A DNA stretch of 17,567 nt, taken from assembly GCA_041743935.1 (NCBI GenBank), contig JBGTLU010000038.1, forward strand, positions 1-17,567, given 5' to 3'. Of this stretch, positions 1-5,978 are shown in pieces. Source of the DNA: JBGTLU01 sp041743935 (GTDB lineage Bacteria; Bacteroidota; Bacteroidia; Sphingobacteriales; Sphingobacteriaceae). Position 1 is the stretch's first letter. Each line of letters begins with the position of its first letter. The translations under genes and the position numbers were made by a program. Below the pieces are notes generated by a model. It saw only the letters and a list, made by a program, of their open reading frames with translations. It searched no databases and was not told the DNA's origin.

Positions 1-26
1 GACTGATATTCGCACCGCAGGCACTA

Positions 27-136
27 TCCGCTAACAGCGAATATGCCCAATAGCGAATATCGTCTAATGTCTTTCGTAGCTTGTGCAAACATGCGTTTGC
101 CTCGCTACTGCGACATATCCGCGTGGACGTTATAGC
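27..136. repeat. Imperfect palindromic cassette-boundary element 1
   Basis: Nested inverted repeat bounded by TAAC (32-35) and GTTA (129-132). The outer arms gcgaatatcgtc (53-64) and gacatatccgc (112-122) pair with one bulge and one mismatch. Inside them, gtagc (76-80) pairs with gctac (104-108), and gcaaac (85-90) pairs perfectly with gtttgc (95-100). The next gene starts 23 bases after GTTA. This is the first of a series of non-identical elements sharing the TAAC/GTTA ends, seen directly in the sequence. A recombination or mobility role is inferred. Confidence 0.6.
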
Positions 137-155
137 CAATGTTAAAAAAACGACA

Positions 156-842
156 GTGAAAAATATATTGACACTTTTTATCGGACTAGCATTTGTTGCT
201 TGTAACAATTCAGCGACTGAAAACAAAACCGTTTCGACTTCTACGGACACAATCAAAACAATTTCCGTGGACAGTCATTATGTTGAAAAGAAGCAAGCTC
301 CATCAGAAAAAAAAGAAACTGAAATAGTAGTTAAAAACAAATTCGACTATTCCGAGACATTTATTCAAGGACTTAAAGAACTTGGTTATGAAAAATTTGA
401 GCTTAAAGACAACTTACTTTTAATAAATGGCAAAGACACTGCATATTTTCCAGAGACACCGAAAATCGGCAAGCATATAGTTCTGACTGGTAGAAAAGGT
501 AATCTTGCAATTGCCTTGACAGTTAAACGAATCAACTATACGACAGTCGACTATAAGATTGAAATGGTTGAGTTCGGTAAGACAAGCCACAATCAAAGCG
601 GACAAGCAGACATCATTTCGAGTTTTTTTTTCGGTGCTGAATCAGACGAAAGTGAAAAAACAGGAATTGGATATTTCGTGACAGAGTTTACCGAATATAA
701 AAACAAAGATTGTTACACTTTTATTCGACTTGGCTACGAAGAAGAAACTGGACAATATTTATTAGGCAAACTTATAAAGAACTGCAACGGAAAAATTAAA
801 GATATTACGCTGGACAACTTTACGACACTGATAGAAAAATAA
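156..842 (+). CDS. Hypothetical lipoprotein (228 aa)
   Basis: I do not recognise a family. With the GTG start at 156 the product begins with a short charged and then hydrophobic stretch, MKNILTLFIGLAFVAC, ending in a plausible lipobox (FVAC, Cys16). This suggests export and lipid anchoring to the cell envelope. A Ser/Thr/Lys-rich linker (about residues 17-55) follows, then a compact, probably beta-rich domain without catalytic motifs I can name. An open frame extends back to a TTG at 81, but those 25 extra residues lie inside the palindromic element at 27-136 and would bury the signal peptide, so GTG 156 is preferred. A seven-codon-or-shorter frame from ATG 139 ends at a TGA overlapping this GTG. 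The gene is the sole ORF of its cassette-like unit; its stop lies 16 bases before the TAAC of the next palindrome. The export call is fairly secure; the function is unknown. Confidence 0.75.
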   Translation: MKNILTLFIGLAFVACNNSATENKTVSTSTDTIKTISVDSHYVEKKQAPSEKKETEIVVKNKFDYSETFIQGLKELGYEKFELKDNLLLINGKDTAYFPETPKIGKHIVLTGRKGNLAIALTVKRINYTTVDYKIEMVEFGKTSHNQSGQADIISSFFFGAESDESEKTGIGYFVTEFTEYKNKDCYTFIRLGYEEETGQYLLGKLIKNCNGKIKDITLDNFTTLIEK

Positions 843-853
843 TGAGAAACACT

Positions 854-990
854 GGCTATAACACACGCTTAGCAAAAAAGCCGAAATCTTTTTTCCGAAA
901 AACATTTAATTATAAAACTTAAGATCATTATTCGCAAATATTATTAATTTTGAAAATCGACTTCTTCGCCAAGCGCGAAAACGTTACACA
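854..990. repeat. Imperfect palindromic cassette-boundary element 2
   Basis: The element begins ggctataac (TAAC 859-862) and ends with GTTA (983-986). Arms cgcttagcaaaaaag (866-880) and cttcttcgccaagcg (961-975) match at 12 of 15 positions when one is reverse-complemented. All three mismatches are A opposite C on the plus strand, i.e. T opposite G (wobble-compatible) on the minus strand. The centre is AT-rich. It separates the lipoprotein gene from the thioredoxin-like gene; the rest of the 842-1057 gap shows nothing I can name. Confidence 0.65.
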
Positions 991-1056
991 TCATTTTGAT
1001 TAAGTTTAGAGCAATGTTGAAATAATCAGTTTAGAAGTTAATAAAAGCACAAACTC

Positions 1057-2178
1057 ATGAAAATCATATTAACAGGTGTATTCATTTTACTCACAAGTCA
1101 ACTCTTTTGCCAATCAAAAATCGTTAAAATTGAAGGTAAGATTATTAATCGTCCAATTGATACGATACTACTTGCACCTTCTGGAAGCGACACAAGATAC
1201 ATAGGCATAAAAATACCAATACGATCTGACAGCACATTCAAATTTGAATTTAATGCGCCTTACATAGAAGAGTACTCTCTTACGTTTCAAGATGAACAGA
1301 GAAATGGAATTTGGAAAACTATAGATTTTTTTACAGATAGTGAGTTAATACATTTTGAGATTTATCCATCTCAACAATCAGAAAGAAATGTAATCCTTGG
1401 TGGTAAATTGACAGACCAGAAGAAAGAGTTTTATGATGTATTGAAGACCGAATTTGGAGAAAGTAGTAAAGAATGGTTTGGGAAATTGTATAGATCGGAT
1501 AAAGAAAGTGATGAGTGGAAAATCGCAAAATTGAAAGCCGATTCTCTAAATATCGCGATGTTAGAATTTCAACATCAATACTTCATGAAGGAACCAAGTA
1601 TCTTAGGTTTGAATGAATATGTACAACTTTTAAATAGTGCAAAGCAAAGAGACTTGCAAATAGAGAATTTTCAACCATATCAAACATTTTGGTTGAAGAA
1701 ATTTCCAAATCATCCATTGAGTGAAAAGGCGATTAACTTATATACAGCATTATCAAATTTAGAGATTGGAAGCAAGTTTATTGAATTTCAAACATTGGAC
1801 GAACATAAGAAAAGGATTAATTTTTCAGATCAATTTCATGATAAGAAATTCATTATTTTAGACTTGTGGGCTCCGTGGTGCGGTCCATGTATAAAGAAAA
1901 GTAAGATGCTCTTGGAAAATCAAAAAGAACTAAATGCCAAGGGTTTAGAGGTAATTAGTATAATTGGAGGAATTTCAAATGAGGAAGAGTTTGTCAAAGC
2001 TCTCGAAAAACATAAATATCCATGGAAGTCTTATATGGAGATAAAGGATGAAAACAGAATTTGGGAGAAATATGGAATTCCTAATTCAGGAGGATCACAG
2101 TATCTTTTTAGCAAAGAGGGAAAACTATTAGCAATCAATCCTACGAAAGAAGAATTATTTAGTTTGCTAGACCAATGA
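1057..2178 (+). CDS. Secreted TlpA-like thioredoxin-fold protein with DUF4369-like N-terminus
   Basis: This 373-aa protein has an N-terminal signal sequence (residues 1 to about 19, hydrophobic, ending LFCQ). Residue -1 of a would-be lipobox is Phe, so ordinary signal-peptidase cleavage is likelier than lipidation. Residues 20-120 form a beta-rich region of the DUF4369 type, followed by a helical middle part. A thioredoxin/AhpC-TSA domain covers about residues 238-373, with the redox motif W274-CGPC (Cys275, Cys278) in DLWAPWCGPC. Family members act as periplasmic thiol-disulfide oxidoreductases; the substrate cannot be read from sequence. Where most thioredoxins have a cis-proline before a beta strand, this one reads YGIPNSGGSQYLF, so the position aligns with Gly346 while Pro342 sits earlier in the loop. 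The gene is the only ORF between palindromes 854-990 and 2184-2316, and the stop is 9 bases from TAAC. ATG 1057 gives a normal signal peptide. The fold is confident, the exact role open. Confidence 0.88.
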   Translation: MKIILTGVFILLTSQLFCQSKIVKIEGKIINRPIDTILLAPSGSDTRYIGIKIPIRSDSTFKFEFNAPYIEEYSLTFQDEQRNGIWKTIDFFTDSELIHFEIYPSQQSERNVILGGKLTDQKKEFYDVLKTEFGESSKEWFGKLYRSDKESDEWKIAKLKADSLNIAMLEFQHQYFMKEPSILGLNEYVQLLNSAKQRDLQIENFQPYQTFWLKKFPNHPLSEKAINLYTALSNLEIGSKFIEFQTLDEHKKRINFSDQFHDKKFIILDLWAPWCGPCIKKSKMLLENQKELNAKGLEVISIIGGISNEEEFVKALEKHKYPWKSYMEIKDENRIWEKYGIPNSGGSQYLFSKEGKLLAINPTKEELFSLLDQ

Positions 2179-2183
2179 AACGA

Positions 2184-2316
2184 TGTGTAACAAAGTATAA
2201 AAATAATAGCCGAAACAGAAGTGAATATAAGGGTTGTAGCCCGCTTCAATGTTCGTGTAGCTTGACTAGGAAGTGCCACGCAGTCGGCTACTATTCTTAT
2301 ACTCACCGTTATGCCT
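2184..2316. repeat. Imperfect palindromic cassette-boundary element 3
   Basis: This is the clearest element of the series. TAAC at 2188-2191 is followed by arm agtataaaaataatagccg (2194-2212). The opposite arm cggctactattcttatact (2285-2303) is followed by GTTA (2308-2311). The 19-nt arms match at 16 positions, and the three mismatches are again A/C on the plus strand, T/G on the minus strand. The spacer is 72 nt. It starts 9 bases after the thioredoxin-like stop codon. Confidence 0.75.
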
Positions 2317-2380
2317 CATTGTAGGGCGACCGAACAAATAGCAATATCCGCTCGACATTAACAGACAAAAATTTATTTCG

Positions 2381-3070
2381 TTGGTAACAGACGACACGTT
2401 TGTTTTCAAGAAGAAACCATATAAGTGGGCATCAAAAATCAATGAATTTGTTGGGGCACAAAATCTCAACCTTCATTTAGGACAAATAAACATTGACGAA
2501 ATTGAACTTACAAACTTTATTAATCAACTAACTCAAGAGACCAAGGAAAAAAGAAGAAAATCAATTAATAATTTTAAGATTAAAGGAACCAAACTTTCAG
2601 CTTCTGACCTAAAGAAAATTTTCATTTATGTGTTCATTTCTATAACACTTCTAATTCTATCAATTTCAGGTTATGTAGCATTTGGGATAATAATGGGAGT
2701 TACAGGAATTTCAGCAATTACAGCACGTTGGCAACCAGATAATTTCAATATTAGAAAGTATGCGGGTGTTGGGACTTGGCTTGGTGTTGTAAATTTGGTT
2801 TTACTATTTGGTACAATTAAGGTTTATGACAACATAACCGAAGAAGTGGGAGAAAAATTAGCGATTGAAATCGAAGAGTTTCAAAGACTAAACTCGACTT
2901 ATCCGACAGACATAAAATCAATAAGCCGAAACACAGAGTTTAATTTTTTGGAACGACTTTTTGCTAATCAAATTGACTATAAATCTGATAACAACGACTA
3001 CGAATTAGAAGCAACAATGATATTTGGAAAACTAAGACAATACGACAAAAACAATAGCGAATGGAGATAA
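2381..3070 (+). CDS. Hypothetical membrane protein, start uncertain
   Basis: No family recognised. With the TTG at 2381 the product is 229 aa. There is a charged N-terminal segment (residues 1-75, many Lys/Glu) and then a long hydrophobic stretch (about 80-115) that may cross the membrane once or hairpin. A second membrane segment lies at about 128-148. A soluble C-terminus contains AIEIEEFQRLNSTYPTDIKSI, which resembles the short helix-plus-YP motif seen in many pilin-like and small envelope proteins (weak evidence). The frame is open back to a TAG at 2339-2341 with no ATG or GTG, so translation must begin at TTG 2381, an unusual ATT near 2357, or not at all if the 5' end was lost. The gene is the only ORF between palindromes 3 and 4, and its stop is 10 bases from the next CAAC. 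Coding is likely because the frame is long and has a sensible membrane topology. Confidence 0.6.
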   Translation: MVTDDTFVFKKKPYKWASKINEFVGAQNLNLHLGQINIDEIELTNFINQLTQETKEKRRKSINNFKIKGTKLSASDLKKIFIYVFISITLLILSISGYVAFGIIMGVTGISAITARWQPDNFNIRKYAGVGTWLGVVNLVLLFGTIKVYDNITEEVGEKLAIEIEEFQRLNSTYPTDIKSISRNTEFNFLERLFANQIDYKSDNNDYELEATMIFGKLRQYDKNNSEWR

Positions 3071-3077
3071 AAACTAC

Positions 3078-3236
3078 CGCCAACACACGTTTGCCGCAAT
3101 GGGGGTTTTAGTGCTAAATTGAAACCTTTTCGTATTTTAGTACATCCTGACAAAATCAAGTATGTGCTTATTTTAATTAGGCAGGTACTAGTCACAGACT
3201 TGCGCCAGCGGAGGTGTAGGAGCAAACCGTTATCGG
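3078..3236. repeat. Imperfect palindromic cassette-boundary element 4
   Basis: The ends are ccgccaac (CAAC 3081-3084) and gttatcggc (GTTA 3229-3232). The arms gtttgcc (3089-3095) and agcaaac (3221-3227) pair at six of seven positions. The interior has GTGCT words (3111-3115, 3164-3168) shared with element 5. It also contains cacagacttgcgcca (3193-3207), the exact reverse complement of a 15-mer at 5916-5930. The next gene starts 33 bases after GTTA. Confidence 0.6.
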
Positions 3237-3265
3237 CTATTCTATGACAACAGACCACACAGACA

Positions 3266-4309
3266 ATGAAAATAAAAACACTTATATTGTTTTACATTCT
3301 GACCATACTAACTTCTTGCAATGGACAGACTTTTAATAAGAAAACAAACTCTGACCTATTTCCAAAAGGCGACACCGTTAAAGAACTTGGAAGCAGTATC
3401 ATGGTTGTTTACCAAGACAAGAAAAACATTTTTTGGTTTGGAAGCTGGGAAACAGGAGTCTATAAATACGATGGAAAAACATTGATCAATTTCACCACTA
3501 AACACGGTTTGACAAACAAAAGAATCGATGAAATTAAAGAAGACGAATTGGGGAATTTATACTTGGTAAGTTTTTACCCCAAACATTCAATTGTTAAATT
3601 TGACGGAGAAGCCTTTACGTCATTATCGCCTGTTTCCAGTAACAATTGGCAACTTAATTCCTCAGATTTATGGTTTCGCTTTACTTACGATTTAGAAAAT
3701 AAAGTCTATCGCTATGACGGTGAGACCTTGCATGAATTGCAACTGCCTAATCCACCAAATCTTCCTAATCCTTTCGGAATTTACAGCATTTATCAAGACC
3801 AAAAAGGAAACATTTGGTTTGGCACGAATCCTGTTGGAGTTTGTCGCTTCAACGGAAAATCGTTTGAATGGATAACAGAAGAAGATGTAACAGAATTTCG
3901 CAACGAAGGGGCAAACGGAGTACGCTCAATCACGGAAGACAAAAATGGGGACTTTTGGTTCAATACTGAAAACCGTTATAGTGTTTACGACAGCATAACA
4001 TTAAAAAGCAATAAGTTTTATACAAGACACGAAAGTATAGGCAGTTTAGATGGGAAAAATACAAGTGGTCTAAATGAGTATCTTTCAACAGTAAGAGACA
4101 ACGAGAATAATTTGTGGTTTGTAACTTATCGAAGTGGCGTTTGGAAATACAATGGGACGAAAATTATTCATTATGCCGTTCAAGATAACTCACAAAACAT
4201 TACGCTATTTAGCATTTACAAGGACAACAATGGCGACCTATGGCTTGGGACACACGAAAACGGTGCATATAAATTTAACGGAAACACGTTTGAAAAATTC
4301 AAACCATAA
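3266..4309 (+). CDS. Lipoprotein with seven Reg_prop-like beta-propeller repeats
   Basis: This is a 347-aa lipoprotein: the signal peptide ends in LTSC (Cys18). The rest consists of about seven repeats of the pattern D-x-x-G-N-x-W-F-G-T ... G-V-Y-K-Y-D-G-K-T-F. They centre near QDKKNIFWFGS, EDELGNLYLV, SDLWFRF, DQKGNIWFGT, DKNGDFWFN, NENNLWFV and DNNGDLWLGT, each followed by a (Y/F)(D/N)G turn. Seven repeats fit one closed seven-bladed beta-propeller. In Bacteroidota the same repeats form the periplasmic sensor of hybrid two-component proteins (two-component regulator propeller, Reg_prop). Here no Y_Y_Y domain, transmembrane helix or kinase follows, so it is a free-standing surface or periplasmic binding protein. 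The ligand is unknown. ATG 3266 is the natural start. It is the single ORF between palindromes 4 and 5. Confidence 0.85.
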   Translation: MKIKTLILFYILTILTSCNGQTFNKKTNSDLFPKGDTVKELGSSIMVVYQDKKNIFWFGSWETGVYKYDGKTLINFTTKHGLTNKRIDEIKEDELGNLYLVSFYPKHSIVKFDGEAFTSLSPVSSNNWQLNSSDLWFRFTYDLENKVYRYDGETLHELQLPNPPNLPNPFGIYSIYQDQKGNIWFGTNPVGVCRFNGKSFEWITEEDVTEFRNEGANGVRSITEDKNGDFWFNTENRYSVYDSITLKSNKFYTRHESIGSLDGKNTSGLNEYLSTVRDNENNLWFVTYRSGVWKYNGTKIIHYAVQDNSQNITLFSIYKDNNGDLWLGTHENGAYKFNGNTFEKFKP

Positions 4310-4327
4310 TGACCGTAAGAACACCAG

Positions 4328-4440
4328 CTGCTAACAGCACTTACCCAAAAGTGGCGGGTCTGTGCTTTCAAATAAAAATTAAGTGCTAATTTCGGGCTTT
4401 AAGCGGTGTTTGGGAGTTTTGTGCTCCGTAATCCGCCACT
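4328..4440. repeat. Imperfect palindromic cassette-boundary element 5, 3' end missing
   Basis: TAAC lies at 4332-4335, 22 bases after the propeller gene stop. The arms agtggcgggt (4350-4359) and atccgccact (4431-4440) pair with one wobble position. The interior carries three GTGCT words (4362, 4383, 4421). Unlike elements 1-4 there is no GTTA after the right arm; instead the sequence runs into the GC-rich repeat at 4447-4480. This suggests that the terminal part was replaced. Confidence 0.6.
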
Positions 4441-4446
4441 GCCTCA

Positions 4447-4480
4447 GCTAGCGCTTGCGCACGCGTGTGCTAATTTTTGT
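4447..4480. repeat. GC-rich direct repeat, left copy flanking the TfoX-like gene
   Basis: This copy reads gctagcgc, then ttgc, then gcacgcgtgtgctaattttt. It shares both halves with 4854-4888, in the same orientation. It contains the perfect palindrome cacgcgtg and a T-run, so it can form a short terminator-like hairpin, weaker than the right copy. Confidence 0.6.
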
Positions 4481-4520
4481 TTTATTTATAATCCATAGTT
4501 CAAATTAAAGTAAGATATAG

Positions 4521-4847
4521 ATGGCATCAGAACAGCAGTTTGTAGATTTTATTATTGACCAAATTGGTTTTTCAGAGCACGTTACTAACAAGAAAATGTT
4601 TGGTGAGTATGGTCTGTATTTCGACAACAAATTATTTGGTCTTATTTGCGACAATAAATTATTTATTAAGCCGACTCCATCGGGAAGAGTATATATAAAA
4701 GACGTAGTGGAAGCATCGCCATATCCAGGAGCAAAACCAAGTTTTTTAATTGAAGAAAAATTGGACGATAGAGAGTGGTTAAAAAAATTAGTAGAAGTTA
4801 CAGTTAACGAATTGCCTGAACCAAAACTTAAAAAAAATAAAAAGTAA
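4521..4847 (+). CDS. TfoX N-terminal domain protein
   Basis: This 108-aa protein matches the TfoX/Sxy N-terminal domain over almost its whole length. Visible features are the KKMFGEYGLYFDNKLFGLICDNKLFIK core (residues about 25-51), the ASPYPGAKPSF segment (65-75) and a Lys-rich tail. The tail follows the helix DDREWLKKLVEVTVNEL. In gamma-proteobacteria TfoX/Sxy promotes competence gene expression through a two-domain protein; the single-domain form is widespread and its job is not established. No link to competence should be assumed here. The ATG at 4521 is preceded by an AT-rich stretch without an SD. Near-identical GC-rich direct repeats at 4447-4480 and 4854-4888 bracket the gene. Family confident, function not. 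Confidence 0.9.
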   Translation: MASEQQFVDFIIDQIGFSEHVTNKKMFGEYGLYFDNKLFGLICDNKLFIKPTPSGRVYIKDVVEASPYPGAKPSFLIEEKLDDREWLKKLVEVTVNELPEPKLKKNKK

Positions 4848-4853
4848 GACCCC

Positions 4854-4888
4854 GCTAGCGCACGCGTCTCGCGTGTGCTAATTTTTAT
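4854..4888. repeat. GC-rich direct repeat, right copy; terminator-like hairpin
   Basis: The arms agcgcacgcg (4857-4866) and cgcgtgtgct (4870-4879) pair at nine of ten positions around a TCT loop, and aattttt follows. This is the shape of an intrinsic terminator just after the TfoX-like stop codon (4847). It is also the second copy of the repeat at 4447-4480, so it may be a mobile-repeat end as well as, or rather than, a terminator. Confidence 0.65.
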
Positions 4889-4964
4889 AAAGCCATAATA
4901 TAACATTGTAAATATTAGTACATAACTTTAATTACCTAAAATTATGACCATTTGTAATTTGTGT

Positions 4965-4989
4965 AGGCACAAGTCTGTGACTTGCGCCT
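4965..4989. repeat. Short hairpin repeat (aagtc-tgt-gactt family), copy A
   Basis: Arms aggcacaagtc and gacttgcgcct pair at 10 of 11 positions around a TGT loop. The same unit occurs at 5917-5939, and half of it lies inside element 4 (3193-3207). It sits about 50 bases upstream of the next start codon. Weak outer complementarity (acctaa near 4934, ttaggt near 5005) hints that it is the tip of a larger palindrome. Confidence 0.6.
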
Positions 4990-5036
4990 AATGAGGCTTG
5001 AAAATTAGGTATAACGCAATAAGCAATTATTAAATC

Positions 5037-5876
5037 ATGAATAAAGTATACTTCACAATAATTTTACTTCTATTGACTGGGCGCATTGAGGCTCAAAGAT
5101 TATCTATTATTGACGCATTACAATTGAATGAAATACTAGACTATAAAACAAGAAAACCAATTCGTATAGTTGAAAAAAATATCTCTTTTAATATCAATGA
5201 TAAAAAAAGTCAGGATAAAATCATCAAAACCTTTGACCAAGCAGGAATGCTTTTAACTTTTGAGTTTTATGATGAAAAGGATGAATTGTTCGCAAGAGTA
5301 ACTTTTTTGAATGATACAATACACAGAATAAAATTGAAGCAGACATTCGAAGTTTGGGATCAAAATGGCCACTTTAAACAAACTTCATCATACACTTACG
5401 ACAGTAATTATTTTTTGAAGGAAGTAACTGATTTTGATAGTAATGGGGACATTATACGTAAGAGCAGCATTGTTTGTAATGACAAAGGTCATCCTATTGA
5501 ACTTTCGTTATTCGACAATAAAGGAAAATTGGTTGTGAAAGAAAAGGCCGTTTATTTTTATAACACAAACAAGGTGATAATAAATATTGAGACCCCTGAC
5601 GGCCTAGTTGTACAGGATAACGACTCATCAAAGATTAGCTTGAAAAATGAAAGTGAGTATGCATCTTCATATGAAATTTATAATTTGCAGGGGGATAAAG
5701 TAAAGTGGAAGGGAAATGGCCATTTTGACAAAGACTTAATTTATGAACAAGAATACGTTTATGACAATTTCGGCAATTGGATAGAAAGTAAAATATTCTT
5801 GACAACCATTCAGCCTGACGGTCAGCCACACAAGAAAATTAAAAGTATATTAAATAGGGAATTTACATATCAATAA
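5037..5876 (+). CDS. Secreted hypothetical protein with YD/RHS-like repeats
   Basis: This 279-aa protein has a clear signal peptide (MNKVYFTIILLLLTG..., likely cleaved after IEA at about residue 19). The body has short beta-hairpin repeats of the type Y-x-Y-D-x-N-x-x-L-K-E-V-x-x-F-D-x-N-G-x-I. Examples are near residues 67-90, 118-142, 147-170 and 240-255 (YVYDNFGNWIESK). They resemble the open repeats of YD/RHS or toxin-immunity-like secreted proteins of Bacteroidota, but I see no toxin or peptidase domain and the match is to pattern only. The ATG at 5037 yields a proper signal sequence. Hairpin repeats stand on both sides (4965-4989 and 5917-5939), again a one-gene unit. Function unknown. 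Confidence 0.75.
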   Translation: MNKVYFTIILLLLTGRIEAQRLSIIDALQLNEILDYKTRKPIRIVEKNISFNINDKKSQDKIIKTFDQAGMLLTFEFYDEKDELFARVTFLNDTIHRIKLKQTFEVWDQNGHFKQTSSYTYDSNYFLKEVTDFDSNGDIIRKSSIVCNDKGHPIELSLFDNKGKLVVKEKAVYFYNTNKVIINIETPDGLVVQDNDSSKISLKNESEYASSYEIYNLQGDKVKWKGNGHFDKDLIYEQEYVYDNFGNWIESKIFLTTIQPDGQPHKKIKSILNREFTYQ

Positions 5877-5885
5877 ATAACTGCT

Positions 5886-5957
5886 TGCAATAGTATTGTG
5901 GCAAAAATCCTCCACTGGCGCAAGTCTGTGACTTGTGCCACAGTTCATTGCTTCACG
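5886..5957. repeat. Palindrome with short hairpin repeat, copy B
   Basis: The inner arms ggcgcaagtc (5917-5926) and gacttgtgcc (5930-5939) pair at nine of ten positions around TGT. The outer arms gcaatagtattgtggca (from 5887) and tgccacagttcattgc (ending near 5952) pair through gcaat and tgtggca. It lies just after the last array gene and may close the array. It contains the 15-mer whose reverse complement is at 3193-3207. Confidence 0.6.
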
Positions 5958-5978
5958 CATCAATTATCTGCTCTAAAA

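Noticed and set aside
2998..3258. Minus-strand ORF over element 4
   Set aside because: It is formed largely from the palindrome and the end of the membrane-protein gene, without a plausible start context.
4134..4334. Plus-strand ORF overlapping the propeller gene end
   Set aside because: It is in another frame of a well-supported coding sequence and has no recognisable content.
1..4480. Classical integron with attC sites
   Set aside because: The ends do not match RYYYAAC/GTTRRRY and there is no intI gene or attI site in the window. Only the architecture is similar, so it is reported as integron-like.
4521..4847. Competence regulator Sxy/TfoX role
   Set aside because: Only the N-terminal domain is present and there is no competence context, so no role in DNA uptake is claimed.
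4505..4906. Minus-strand ORF of 133 aa opposite the TfoX-like gene
   Set aside because: The plus strand encodes a recognisable TfoX N-terminal domain; the minus frame is its shadow and reads through the terminator-like repeat.
27..5957. CRISPR array
   Set aside because: Repeats are few, not evenly spaced, differ in sequence, and have whole genes between them; no cas genes.
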